Below, piece by piece: positions 32,926 through 41,645 of a stretch of 64,000 nucleotides of DNA; position 1 is the first letter of the stretch, and every line of letters starts with the position of its first letter. This DNA is from Cohnella thailandensis (GTDB lineage: Bacteria; Bacillota; Bacilli; Paenibacillales; Paenibacillaceae), in assembly GCF_014212135.1 (NCBI RefSeq), contig NZ_JACJVQ010000006.1:124001-188000 (forward strand), in the 5' to 3' direction. A program made the position numbers and the translations under genes. The notes beneath the pieces are model-generated. The model was not told where the DNA came from, made no database searches, and was given only the letters and a program-made list of their open reading frames with translations.

Positions 32926-33864
32926 TTAGTTCGAGTTAATGCTTAGCAGAATTCTTCCGCGGCCATGTCTTGCTTCGCTTTTCTCCAGCGCATTATCTGC
33001 TTGGTTTAGCGGGAAGATGGAATCAATCTCCGCTTTAATCGTGCCTTCGGCCATTAATTCCGTTAAGCTCTGCAGGTCCTCGCGGGTTGGGAATTTGGTA
33101 TTGAATTTAGCCGTTACGCCATGCTTCCGAGCGTTCTCTTGGGATGGATCCTGGGTCAGAGAAACGAGGATTCCGCCCTTCTTCAGAACGGACCAGGACC
33201 TGGTCTCCGTCTCGCCTCCAACGGAATCGACGACCAGATCCACTTCCTTGGCGACGTCTTCGAAATTAGCCGTTGTATAATCGATAACTTGATCCGCCCC
33301 CAACGACTTGACGAAGTCGAGGTTGGAGGTCGAAGCCGTGGCGATCACGGTTGCTCCCTTCCACTTGGCTAGCTGGACGGCAAACTGGCCAACGCCGCCT
33401 GCTGCCGCATGAATGAGAACGGTTTGGCCGGACTGGAGTTCGCCTTCGGTGAACAACGCTTTCCAGGCCGCTTCGGCTCCGGCTTTAATGGCGGCGGCAT
33501 CCTCAAACGTGAGATTGTCGGGCAGTTTAACCAATTCCTGAGCGGTTGCAACGCCATATTCCGCGTAGGCTCCTCTGATGCTGCCGAAAACGCGATCGCC
33601 GGGCTTGAGCTCCGTTACGCGTTGCCCGATTTCTTCGACAATTCCGGAAGCGTAAAATCCAGGGACGTAGGGGAACGTTACGGGAAAAACTTCTTGAAGC
33701 CAACCGTTGCGGATTTTAAAGTCCAGCGGAATAACCGTAGCATACACGATGCGAACGAGCACTTCATCCGGTTGCGGTTGAGGTCGTTCAACGGTTGCCA
33801 CCCTCAAAACGTTCGGCCCCCCATATTCGTTGACCAGAACAGCTTGCATCGACTTATTAGACAT
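32926..33864 (-). CDS. Zinc-free NADPH:quinone reductase-like MDR protein
   Basis: This 312-residue medium-chain dehydrogenase/reductase has a GroES-like N-domain (VLVNEYGGPNVLRVATVERP, LDFKIRNGWL, FPYVPGFYASGIVEEIGQRV) and the NADPH site AAAGGVGQFAVQLAKWKGAT. The structural and catalytic zinc ligands are absent, as in quinone oxidoreductases. ATG 33864 is preceded by AGGAGGAGA. It follows the MarR gene on the same strand by 45 bases and is likely in the same transcript. Confidence 0.87.
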   Translation of the reverse strand: MSNKSMQAVLVNEYGGPNVLRVATVERPQPQPDEVLVRIVYATVIPLDFKIRNGWLQEVFPVTFPYVPGFYASGIVEEIGQRVTELKPGDRVFGSIRGAYAEYGVATAQELVKLPDNLTFEDAAAIKAGAEAAWKALFTEGELQSGQTVLIHAAAGGVGQFAVQLAKWKGATVIATASTSNLDFVKSLGADQVIDYTTANFEDVAKEVDLVVDSVGGETETRSWSVLKKGGILVSLTQDPSQENARKHGVTAKFNTKFPTREDLQSLTELMAEGTIKAEIDSIFPLNQADNALEKSEARHGRGRILLSINSN

Positions 33865-33909
33865 TCTTATCTCTCCTCCTATATCACTCAATGTTTGTTT
33901 AACTTCCAT

Positions 33910-34377
33910 TTACTTTTCTAATGTAGCGGCTATTTTTTTGGCCAAGGCTACAAACCGTGCTTTCTCTTCATCATTAAGATGTTCGGTTGTGATCTCTTCC
34001 ACCTTGCTCCAGGCCTGATTGACTCTGGATTCAATCTCGCGCCCTGCTTGGGTGAGCGAAACGAGGGTTACTCGTTTATCCTCCTCAGAGCGGCTGCAGG
34101 TGACAAGCCCCGCATCTTCCAAACGACGAACGGATTTAGCGATCGTCGAGTGATCGAGACGCAGCGATCGCGACAAACTATTCTGCGATTGGCTGTCGCG
34201 GTGCCACAACTGCATCAGGACGAGCTCCTGCCCGGGATATAAGCCTGCTTCCCTAAGCAGCTGTCCTGCAACTCTATGATGCGAACGGGCCATGCTGAAT
34301 ATAGAGAAGCTTACGGGAAATTGCGTTACCGCACTGATTTCATTATCGATGGTTTCGCGATCGTTGTTTGTCATCAT
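33910..34377 (-). CDS. MarR family transcriptional regulator
   Basis: This 155-residue winged-helix protein has recognition helix SQNSLSRSLRLDHSTIAKSV and wing LVTCSRSEEDKRVTLVSLTQ. ATG 34377 follows GGAGAGAGG; ATGs at 34398 and 34374 are alternatives. It is first in a two-gene unit with the quinone reductase-like gene. Its promoter carries two copies of TGTGGTCGTCAACAT, so it probably represses itself and the reductase. Confidence 0.86.
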   Translation of the reverse strand: MMTNNDRETIDNEISAVTQFPVSFSIFSMARSHHRVAGQLLREAGLYPGQELVLMQLWHRDSQSQNSLSRSLRLDHSTIAKSVRRLEDAGLVTCSRSEEDKRVTLVSLTQAGREIESRVNQAWSKVEEITTEHLNDEEKARFVALAKKIAATLEK

Positions 34378-34400
34378 TAGTGACCTCTCTCCTTTCATTT

Positions 34401-34462
34401 ATGTGGTCGTCAACATATTCGACTAAACCTAAGATATCACTTAAATGTGTGGTCGTCAACAT
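34401..34462 (-). promoter_or_regulatory. MarR promoter with two operator copies
   Basis: TGTGGTCGTCAACAT occurs at 34402-34416 and 34448-34462, each part of an imperfect palindrome. On the minus strand the second copy contributes TTGACG (34459-34454), and 17 bases on is TATCTT (34436-34431), a reasonable promoter. The first copy lies downstream over the leader. Confidence 0.65.
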
Positions 34463-34509
34463 AAATATTTGTTTTAAATCCCATTCCCCTTTAGCATGAA
34501 CAATCAAGC

Positions 34510-34619
34510 GTGTCAAAAGAAGTCGATTCGTTACTATTCCGGGCAAGACGACTGTGGTAGAATTTAGAAAATAAGCTTGCGCAGCCGGAGGGATTATAGG
34601 AAGCATGGGGACCATGAGG
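34510..34619 (+). repeat. 110-bp upstream repeat, copy 1
   Basis: This segment begins GTGTCAAAAGAAGTCGATTC and ends ATGAGG. It recurs at 41527-41636 with 6 mismatches. It stands directly before the response regulator gene (34637) and holds TGTGGTAGAAT (extended -10-like) and GGAGGGATTATAGGAAGCATG. It probably carries promoter and leader functions, duplicated with or copied to the AAA+ operon. Confidence 0.75.
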
Positions 34620-34636
34620 GAAGGAGAACGAGGGTC

Positions 34637-35314
34637 ATGGCCAGGATACTTATCGCGGACGACGATGCGCATATTCGCAAGCTCATAGCCTTGTATTTGC
34701 GGAACGAAGGGTTCGATCCTGTCGAGGCGACAGACGGGATCGAGGCGCTTGCCGTCATGGAAAATTCGGTCGTCGATATCGTCATCCTCGATATCATGAT
34801 GCCCCATATGGACGGATGGGAGCTATGCAGAGAGATCCGCAGGCTGTACCCGGAAATTCCGCTGCTAATGGTGACGGCCAAAGGGGAAGCGAACCAGAAG
34901 GTGAGAGGCTTTCAGCTTGGTACGGACGATTATGTGACTAAGCCCTTCGATCCCGTTGAACTTGTGATGAGGGTAAAAGCGCTGTTGAAGAGGTACCGAA
35001 TCGCTTCCTCCCAGGTCGTTCAATTAGGCGATATCGTACTGGACCGGCGAGCCCTCAAGGTCATCCGCAAAGGCGAAGAGCTTATATTGCCGTTAAAAGA
35101 GTTTGAGCTTCTGTTCAAGCTGGCCAGTCATCCGGGACAAATACTGACCAGAGAGCAGCTTATCGTGCAAATATGGGGGATGGATTACGAAGGCGACGAC
35201 CGAACCGTCGATGTCCACATCAAGAGAATAAGAGAGCGTTTCGCCGAGGATGCCGACCATTTCCGTATCGAAACCGTTCGCAGTCTCGGATACCGGCTAG
35301 AGGCAAGAAAATGA
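34637..35314 (+). CDS. OmpR family response regulator
   Basis: This 225-residue protein has a receiver domain with acidic pocket IADDD, phosphoacceptor Asp52 (VILDIMMPHMDGWE), Thr (MVTAK) and Lys (VTKPFDP). An OmpR/PhoB winged helix follows (LPLKEFELLFKLASHPGQIL, DDRTVDVHIKRIRERF). ATG 34637 follows AAGGAGAACGAGG. The stop overlaps the kinase start as ATGA. It pairs with the kinase at 35311 and probably controls the S41 protease gene through direct repeats at 36681. Confidence 0.92.
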   Translation: MARILIADDDAHIRKLIALYLRNEGFDPVEATDGIEALAVMENSVVDIVILDIMMPHMDGWELCREIRRLYPEIPLLMVTAKGEANQKVRGFQLGTDDYVTKPFDPVELVMRVKALLKRYRIASSQVVQLGDIVLDRRALKVIRKGEELILPLKEFELLFKLASHPGQILTREQLIVQIWGMDYEGDDRTVDVHIKRIRERFAEDADHFRIETVRSLGYRLEARK

Positions 35315-36678
35315 CGAGGTCTTTATACGTCCGCGTCGTATTGACGTTTTTGGCTGCCATGGCCGTAGGTCTGGTTGTCTCCGTTTTTGCCGCGCTCGCC
35401 CTGTTCGAGGAGAAAATAGACCGAATTGGGCATAACGATATGGTAGCGGCCGGAGAAGAGATCGTCCGGGTCTACGAACAGACGAGCCCGGCCAATCTGG
35501 ATCGGTTCATGCAAAGCATGGTGCAGCTGACCTCCTACTCCGTTCAACTATACTCCAACTCCGGAACGATGAAATCGTTCAAGTTCCGCCCCGACACGGA
35601 CGAGCTTGCAATCTCGCGGGAAGCCGTTCGCAAAGTCGTCGAGGGGGCGATTTACCGTTCGACTTCCAAGGACAAGAGGACGTTCGTCGGGCTGCCCTTC
35701 CCAGTCGGCGGCGAGCGTCAAGCTTTGTTTTTGCTGCCCTCGTCCCGAAACGAATCGACCCTCACCCGCTTAATGTTGACCATTCTTCTACTTGTTCTGG
35801 TTACGGGAAGCATCTGCATTCTCATCGCCGCCATCTATGTTGTAAATCCAATCAAGAGGCTTACCGCCGCGACCAAACGACTGGCGAAGGGCGATTTCGA
35901 CGTGGAATTGGGCGTCAAGCGCAAGGACGAGTTGGGAACTTTGGCTCGGAGCTTTAATGAGATGGCGGTTGATCTTAAACAATTGGAGCAGATGCGTCAG
36001 GACTTTGTCTCGAATGTGTCGCACGAGATCCAGTCTCCGCTAACGTCCATCTCCGGGTTTGCGAAAGCGCTGAAGGATATCCATCCGATTGCCGAGGACG
36101 AGCGCGTTCAGTATCTCGATATCATCTTGGCGGAGAGCGGCAGATTATCCAGACTCAGCGATAATTTACTTAAGCTTGCTTCCCTTGATTCCAATCACCA
36201 TCCCTTGGAGTACGCCGCGTTTCATCTTGACGAGCAAATAAGACAGGTTGTCGTGAACTGCGAACCGCAATGGTCGGGGAAGAACATTCGCCTTGATCTG
36301 GACTTGCCTCAGGCAGCTGAAATAACGGCCGATCGGGATCAACTGAATCAAGTATGGACGAACCTGCTTGGCAACAGCATCAAGTTTACGCCCGAAGGCG
36401 GATCCATTCATATTCAACTAAGGACTCTCATGGACGGATATACCGTGACTGTCTCCGACTCCGGAATCGGCATTGCGCCTGAACAACTCGGCCGCGTCTT
36501 CGAGCGTTTCTACAAGACGGATCAGTCCCGGAGTCGCAGCGGCGGCAACGGACTCGGGCTCGCCATCGTCAATAAAATTGTCGCTCTTCACCAAGGCAGC
36601 ATTCGTATGGAGAGCGAGGTCGGACAAGGCACGAAAGTCATTGTTCATCTGCCCGCCATTCCACCTGTCGAAACTTAA
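35311..36678 (+). CDS. Sensor histidine kinase
   Basis: This 455-residue membrane kinase has helix 1 near residues 7-27 (YVRVVLTFLAAMAVGLVVSV), an external domain of about 120 residues, helix 2 near 152-174, HAMP, HisKA with the phosphoacceptor His near 236 (SNVSHEIQSPLTSISGFAKA) and HATPase boxes (NLLGNSIKFTPEGG, SDSGIGIAPEQLGRVFERFY, GNGLGLAIV). ATG 35311 overlaps the regulator stop. The signal is unknown. Context points to envelope or protein-quality sensing, with a membrane protease downstream. Confidence 0.92.
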   Translation: MTRSLYVRVVLTFLAAMAVGLVVSVFAALALFEEKIDRIGHNDMVAAGEEIVRVYEQTSPANLDRFMQSMVQLTSYSVQLYSNSGTMKSFKFRPDTDELAISREAVRKVVEGAIYRSTSKDKRTFVGLPFPVGGERQALFLLPSSRNESTLTRLMLTILLLVLVTGSICILIAAIYVVNPIKRLTAATKRLAKGDFDVELGVKRKDELGTLARSFNEMAVDLKQLEQMRQDFVSNVSHEIQSPLTSISGFAKALKDIHPIAEDERVQYLDIILAESGRLSRLSDNLLKLASLDSNHHPLEYAAFHLDEQIRQVVVNCEPQWSGKNIRLDLDLPQAAEITADRDQLNQVWTNLLGNSIKFTPEGGSIHIQLRTLMDGYTVTVSDSGIGIAPEQLGRVFERFYKTDQSRSRSGGNGLGLAIVNKIVALHQGSIRMESEVGQGTKVIVHLPAIPPVET

Positions 36679-36680
36679 TC

Positions 36681-36723
36681 CGTTCACGCTCCGTTCATAT
36701 TTCCCCCATACTCTCCGTATGTA
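36681..36723 (+). promoter_or_regulatory. OmpR-type direct repeat before S41 protease gene
   Basis: CGTTCA at 36681-36686 and 36692-36697 are spaced 11 bp start to start, the typical geometry for OmpR-family dimers. A candidate promoter (TTCATA 36694-36699, 18 bases, TATGTA 36718-36723) overlaps the second copy. It is a candidate target of the adjacent response regulator. Confidence 0.55.
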
Positions 36724-36763
36724 TCGCATCGAACACGGGGGAAATGGATGGAGGAGAATGCAG

Positions 36764-38467
36764 ATGAGCGTTATCGGCACGATTGATTCGGTAAAGTGGT
36801 TGACGGTTTATGAGCTGGTTATGTGCATCATCAACTTATTCGTATTGACGATTTATGCGGTTCCTCTCAAGAAACATTACAGATGGTTCGATTTTATGCC
36901 TGGCGCGGGCATGCTTGCAGCCCTTGCAAGCGTGGCATCCGGAAATACGACGATTCCGGCTTTAATCCTCGATACCCTGACGCTGCTCTTGTTTCTATGC
37001 ACGATCAAGAGGCTGTTTAAGCCTGGCATCCGGAATGCCCCGAAGAGGAAAGGACTCCGAATCGTTAGGAGCGTAATTTGCTTATGCGGAGTTGTTCCCA
37101 TTGTGTTAGCGCTAATGTACGCGGGAGTATTGCGGTACAACCCGGTTAGCGATTTAAGCGGGATGAGCTACTCCAAAGCTTTCGTGACAATGAACGAGAG
37201 ACTATCGCGGGAGTATCCGTTCGGGGAATGGAAGAAAATCGACTGGAATGAGCGTCGAAGCAAGTATGAGCCGATATTCAAACAGGCGGAGAAAGACCAT
37301 AACTTCGACTTGTATTATAAAACATTAAGAGAATATCTGTTTTCTCTGCGGGACGGACATATCAAGATCGTTAACGACAACGTGTACGACGGGAATAAGG
37401 TGTTTAAGAAAGAAGTCGGCGGCGGCTTCGGACTAAGCGCCGTACAATTGGATAACGGCAAAGTTCTGGTTAGCCTTGTATTGGAGAACAGTCCCGCCGA
37501 CCAGAACGGAATCAAGCCGGGCGCGGAAATCATCATGTGGGACGGGAAAACGGGAAAGGAAGCCTTCGACCGGACGACATGGAGCGAGACCAACATGGCT
37601 ACGAACGAGGTGCGAAGATTCAATCAGGGGCGTTTTATGGTTCGGGCGCCCATCGGCAAGGAAGTGCAAGCGGAATTTCGCAACTGGGGAGAGACGGAGT
37701 CCGTCCGAACGAATCTAACGGCTTATGACGATCAATTCGAAACGCTAAAGAAGACGAAGCCCAAGTTCACCCAAGCAGATTTGGATGCTTCCCCAATTGA
37801 AGGGGAAATTCTGGACAACGAGTACGGTTATGTGAAAATCAAACATTTTCTCCGTAAATCCAACGTCACCGCACCCGAAAAAAGCTTGGCGGACTTACTA
37901 AAGACGTTTCAGGAAAAGCACGTTAAAGGCTTGATTATCGATCTGCGGAACAATCCGGGCGGGGAAGATCAGCTTGCCGCCAATCTGGCCGGTTTCTTCG
38001 TTAAAGAGGAGAAGCTCTACGAATATGTCAGTTATTACAACCGATACACGGGGAGATTTGAACGGAATCGGAATGAAGTCGTCAAGATCAAGCCTGCAAC
38101 GCCCTATTTCGACGGGAAAGTGGCCATCTTGATCAATTGCCTAACCGGAAGCTCGGGAGAAGGGATGCCTCTTGCATTAAAAGGATTGCCCAACGTTCAA
38201 ATCGTAGGGTTTACCTCTTCATCCGGTTCGTTTGGGCTTGTAAGCAGCCCGATTGAAATCAAAATGCCTGAGGGGTACACCCTACGATTTCCCGACGGGA
38301 GGTCGCTCGATCAAGACCAGGAGGTTCAGGGCGACGCCGACCAATCCGGGGTGGGCGGTGCGGTTCCCGACATTAAAATCCCTCTAGACGAAGAAACGTT
38401 CAAAGAAAGCATAATGGATGGGCAAGACGTCGAGTTACGGTATGCAATCGAAGCGTTGGAGAGATAA
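36764..38467 (+). CDS. Membrane-anchored PDZ/S41 family peptidase
   Basis: This 567-residue protein has about four hydrophobic helices in the first 120 residues (VYELVMCIINLFVLTIYAVP, LIVCLCG-like VRSVICLCGVVPIVLALMYA). A PDZ-like domain (LVSLVLENSPADQNGIKPGA) and an S41 C-terminal-processing peptidase domain follow (YVKIKHFLR, GLIIDLRNNPGGEDQLAANL, catalytic Ser near 464 in CLTGSSGEGMPLALKGLPNV). ATG 36764 follows GAGGAG; a long upstream frame extension through the kinase end is not supported. It probably cleaves envelope proteins outside the membrane under control of the upstream two-component system. Confidence 0.85.
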   Translation: MSVIGTIDSVKWLTVYELVMCIINLFVLTIYAVPLKKHYRWFDFMPGAGMLAALASVASGNTTIPALILDTLTLLLFLCTIKRLFKPGIRNAPKRKGLRIVRSVICLCGVVPIVLALMYAGVLRYNPVSDLSGMSYSKAFVTMNERLSREYPFGEWKKIDWNERRSKYEPIFKQAEKDHNFDLYYKTLREYLFSLRDGHIKIVNDNVYDGNKVFKKEVGGGFGLSAVQLDNGKVLVSLVLENSPADQNGIKPGAEIIMWDGKTGKEAFDRTTWSETNMATNEVRRFNQGRFMVRAPIGKEVQAEFRNWGETESVRTNLTAYDDQFETLKKTKPKFTQADLDASPIEGEILDNEYGYVKIKHFLRKSNVTAPEKSLADLLKTFQEKHVKGLIIDLRNNPGGEDQLAANLAGFFVKEEKLYEYVSYYNRYTGRFERNRNEVVKIKPATPYFDGKVAILINCLTGSSGEGMPLALKGLPNVQIVGFTSSSGSFGLVSSPIEIKMPEGYTLRFPDGRSLDQDQEVQGDADQSGVGGAVPDIKIPLDEETFKESIMDGQDVELRYAIEALER

Positions 38468-38510
38468 AACCATTCTTCCAGAGTTGGAGCGGAGATAGGT
38501 GGAGGTCAGT

Positions 38511-39281
38511 ATGACAATCCAAAAATACGGAAGTGACAGAGAGCGTTTTATAAAAGACTTAATGAATTTAATGGTGCCAGTAAAGGGAGGAACCATTGAA
38601 TTACGTGATTATGTTAATACGGATAAATGGCTTAGTTCGGATTACACGTTATCAGACCCTGGAAGGGGAAGCAATAGAAAGGTTATTACATGGACGGAAA
38701 CGATCGAACCTTTCCATGTAATGAAGTATCCGGTTACACAGCATTTGTATCATTATGTATTGAACGAAGAAGAAGTAGAACCGAATGTGCGTAACCTCCC
38801 AGTTACGGAGGTTTCATGGTTAGATTCGCTTGCCTTTTGTAATGAATTGTCCAGAATGCTCGGCAGGACGGAATGCTACACAATTACTAGTGAAAGTGAG
38901 AACACGATATATAACAAGACAGCGAATGGCTTTCGATTACTATCAGACGCTGAATGGCAATATGCATGCAAAGCGGGAACTACGGGATATCGGTATGCAG
39001 GAATTGATCAAATTGCATGGTATCAAGAAAACTCAAACGGAGCAGCTCAACAAGTCGGAAAACTGCTTCCTAATCCATGGGGACTTTTTGATATGATTGG
39101 GAACGTATGGGAATGGTGCTGGGATCTATACGATGCTGAACGATATGGGAACTATAGAGTCTTCCGGGGAGGCAGTTGGGCTGAGGTTGAGAACAATTGT
39201 GGTTCTACGAGTAGAAGGAAAAGCATGCCCGATTTCAAGATAGATGATCTTGGTTTTAGAATAGCCCTTACAAAACCTTGA
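38511..39281 (+). CDS. SUMF1/formylglycine-generating-enzyme-fold protein
   Basis: This 256-residue protein has a C-type-lectin-like FGE-sulfatase domain: VTEVSWLDSLAFCNELSRML, GFRLLSDAEWQYACKAGTTG, DMIGNVWEWCWDLYD, YRVFRGGSWAEVENNC and the closing LGFRIAL. True formylglycine-generating enzymes have RGGSWxCxxxxC; here the first Cys position is Glu and only the second Cys remains, so copper-dependent FGE activity is unlikely. ATG 38511 follows GGAGGT. It follows the S41 protease by 43 bases. Confidence 0.82.
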   Translation: MTIQKYGSDRERFIKDLMNLMVPVKGGTIELRDYVNTDKWLSSDYTLSDPGRGSNRKVITWTETIEPFHVMKYPVTQHLYHYVLNEEEVEPNVRNLPVTEVSWLDSLAFCNELSRMLGRTECYTITSESENTIYNKTANGFRLLSDAEWQYACKAGTTGYRYAGIDQIAWYQENSNGAAQQVGKLLPNPWGLFDMIGNVWEWCWDLYDAERYGNYRVFRGGSWAEVENNCGSTSRRKSMPDFKIDDLGFRIALTKP

Positions 39282-39400
39282 GAACACGGCATCGAGCATG
39301 ATGAAATCCCCGCATCACAAATAGCGGTAAAGCGGTGAGTGAGGCGAAAAGCATTATGACAGATGTGCACGTTAAAATAAGCGAGAGAAAGAGGCATAGG

Positions 39401-41359
39401 ATGAAGCGGTTAACGATCGGCCTGTTTGCCCATGTGGATGCGGGCAAGACGACTTTTGCGGAACAGCTGCTGTACCATACGAACAGCATCCGGTCGCGAG
39501 GACGGGTGGATCATCAAGACGCGTTCCTGGACAGCCACGATATCGAGCGGGCAAGGGGCATTACGGTGTTCGCCGATCAAGCGGTGATGGATGATAAAGG
39601 CGATGTTTATTATTTGATCGATACGCCCGGACACGTCGATTTCTCCCCGGAGATGGAGCGTGCCCTGCAGGTCATTGATTATGCCGTCGTGATCGTCAGC
39701 GCGGTCGAAGGAGTACAAGGCCACACGGAGACGGTCTGGCAGCTCTTGAGCAAACATCGGATTCCGACGTTCTTCTTCATCAACAAGGTCGATCGCGTCG
39801 GGGCGGATGCCGATCGAACGGAAGAGGACATCCGTCGGAATCTGACCGGAGACGTCTGCTCCATCACGGAAAGCTTCGCTCGCGGCGTCGTCGGCGAGGC
39901 GCTGCGGGAAGCGATGGCGGAGCGGGACGAGGCTCTGCTGGAGGCGTTCCTGGAAGGGAGAGAGGACCCGTCTTTCTGGCTGGAGGCTCTGCGGGAGATG
40001 GTACGCGCGGGTCGCGTCTTCCCTAGCGCTCATGGCTCCGCGCTGCAGGACACGGGCGTTATCGAGTTCTTGGAGCAACTCCGCTTGCTGACGACATCGT
40101 CTTATGACGAGAACGCTCCGTTCGGGGGACGCGTTTATAAGATCCGGCACGACGCGAACGGGGCGAGGCTCACGTTCATCAAAGCGCTGAGCGGCAAGCT
40201 GAAGGTTCGGGAGCAGCTCGGCTACGAGAGCGGCGGTCTTCGATACGACGAGAAGATTACGCGAATCTTCTTGGTTAATGGCAACAAACCGCAGCCAGTG
40301 GAACAAGTGGCCGCCGGCGATCTGTTCGCGGTCGCCGGCTTGTCCGCGGCCGAGGCCGGTCAAGGCTTGGGGCTGCTCACCGATAAGCTGGCCTACGAGT
40401 CGGAGCCGACGCTGCAATCGAAGGTCCTATTCGACGATTCGATTCCGATCCAGCAGATTCTCGGAGCGTTTCGCCTTCTGAACGCGGAGGATCCGTCCCT
40501 GAACGTGGTCTGGGAGGAGAGCCTGCAGGAGATTCACATTCGCGTCATGGGCCTGATCCAGCTGGAAGTGTTGGAGCAGCTAGTGAAGGAACGATTCGGG
40601 TATACGGTTTCTTTCGGTCAACCGGAAATCTTATATAAAGAGACGATCCAATCCGCCGTGACGGGGTACGGACACTTCGAACCGCTCCGGCATTACGCGG
40701 AGGTACATCTCCTGCTCGAACCGGGAGAGCGGGGCGGCGGGATCGTATTTGCCAGCGCTTGTCATCCGGATGTCCTGAATATAAATTATCAGAATCTGAT
40801 TCGGACTCATCTCTATGAACGGGAGCATCACGGGCTGCTGACGGGCATGCCGATCACGGACCTGAAGATTACCTTGCTAAGAGGCGGCGCGCATAATGAG
40901 CATACGCATGGCGGCGACTTCCGCGAAGCCGCCTTCCGCGCGCTGCGGCAAGGGCTGGAGAAAGCGGACAACTTGCTGCTGGAACCTTATTACGACTTTA
41001 AAATCAAAGCGGGCATCGACGAGATGGGGCGGGTGCTATCCGATATTCAGCGCGCCTCAGGGACGTTCGAGCCGCCGCAGACGATGGATACCCATGTCGT
41101 CGTGACAGGCAGGGTGCCCGTGTCGACTTTTATGAACTATAGTACGGAGCTCGCTTCCTTCACGCATGGACGAGGCAGCATCCGCTGCTCGTTCGGCGGC
41201 TACGATCGGTGTCATAATGCTGAGGAAGTCATCGAACGAATAGGCTACCGCAAGGAAGCCGATCCGATCTACACTTCCTCCTCCATCTTCTGCGCCAAGG
41301 GGGCCGGCTACTCGGTTCCGTGGGACGAATCGGAAGCCAAGATGCATCTGATTCGTTGA
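39401..41359 (+). CDS. TetM-like ribosomal protection GTPase (EF-G paralogue)
   Basis: This 652-residue translational GTPase has G1 AHVDAGKTT (residues 10-18), G2 RGITV, G3 DTPGHVDF and G4 NKVD, followed by EF-G domains II-V. Length and ending agree with TetM/TetO-type proteins (about 640 residues), with an extra C-terminal tail (FCAKGAGYSVPWDESEAKMH). The domain IV loop that contacts the decoding site in TetM (YSPVSTPADF as recalled) reads NEHTHGGDF here, so tetracycline protection is not assured. It could protect against another ribosome-targeting drug. ATG 39401 matches the family N-terminus. Confidence 0.85.
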   Translation: MKRLTIGLFAHVDAGKTTFAEQLLYHTNSIRSRGRVDHQDAFLDSHDIERARGITVFADQAVMDDKGDVYYLIDTPGHVDFSPEMERALQVIDYAVVIVSAVEGVQGHTETVWQLLSKHRIPTFFFINKVDRVGADADRTEEDIRRNLTGDVCSITESFARGVVGEALREAMAERDEALLEAFLEGREDPSFWLEALREMVRAGRVFPSAHGSALQDTGVIEFLEQLRLLTTSSYDENAPFGGRVYKIRHDANGARLTFIKALSGKLKVREQLGYESGGLRYDEKITRIFLVNGNKPQPVEQVAAGDLFAVAGLSAAEAGQGLGLLTDKLAYESEPTLQSKVLFDDSIPIQQILGAFRLLNAEDPSLNVVWEESLQEIHIRVMGLIQLEVLEQLVKERFGYTVSFGQPEILYKETIQSAVTGYGHFEPLRHYAEVHLLLEPGERGGGIVFASACHPDVLNINYQNLIRTHLYEREHHGLLTGMPITDLKITLLRGGAHNEHTHGGDFREAAFRALRQGLEKADNLLLEPYYDFKIKAGIDEMGRVLSDIQRASGTFEPPQTMDTHVVVTGRVPVSTFMNYSTELASFTHGRGSIRCSFGGYDRCHNAEEVIERIGYRKEADPIYTSSSIFCAKGAGYSVPWDESEAKMHLIR

Positions 41360-41392
41360 AGTAGTGGCCTCTGCGGAGGCCATTACTTGTTT
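41359..41392 (+). terminator. Terminator after TetM-like gene
   Basis: AAGTAGTGGCCTC (41359-41371) pairs with GAGGCCATTACTT (41376-41388, one G-T pair) around TGCG, followed by GTTTC. Confidence 0.75.
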
Positions 41393-41456
41393 CCTAACCC
41401 ATTTTTAGATAGGACGGGCCGGAGCGACGGTGGAATAAGATAAAAGTCCGACGAAG

Positions 41457-41477
41457 GCACCCAGGCGGGTGCTTTTT
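41457..41477 (+). terminator. GGCACCC-type terminator
   Basis: GCACCC-AGGC-GGGTGC (41457-41472) followed by TTTTT lies ahead of the 110-bp repeat. It insulates the AAA+ operon from upstream read-through. Confidence 0.8.
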
Positions 41478-41526
41478 ATCTTGTCGTTACAGACTGCGTG
41501 CTCTTCCCTCAGAATGAATACTAAAA

Positions 41527-41636
41527 GTGTCAAAAGAAGTCGATTCATTACTATTCCGGTCGAGACCGCTGTGGTAGAATTTAGAAAATAAGCTTGCGCA
41601 GCCGGAGGGATTATAGGAAGCATGGGGATCATGAGG
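41527..41636 (+). repeat. 110-bp upstream repeat, copy 2
   Basis: This is the partner of 34510-34619, with 6 mismatches in 110 bases, placed directly before the AAA+ operon. It keeps TGTGGTAGAAT and GGAGGGATTATAGGAAGCATG. The identical placement before two unrelated operons suggests a shared promoter/leader. Confidence 0.75.
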
Positions 41637-41645
41637 AATAGAGTT

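Noticed and set aside
36473..36763. Upstream extension of the S41 protease frame through the end of the kinase gene
   Set aside because: It overlaps the kinase HATPase domain in another frame; GAGGAG at the ATG 36764 gives a better start and the membrane helix follows at once.
39410..40417. Long open frame on the minus strand opposite the TetM-like gene (about 335 codons)
   Set aside because: It is antisense to an unmistakable GTPase gene, reads as low-complexity Arg/Gln-rich text and has no ribosome site. It is a codon-bias shadow.
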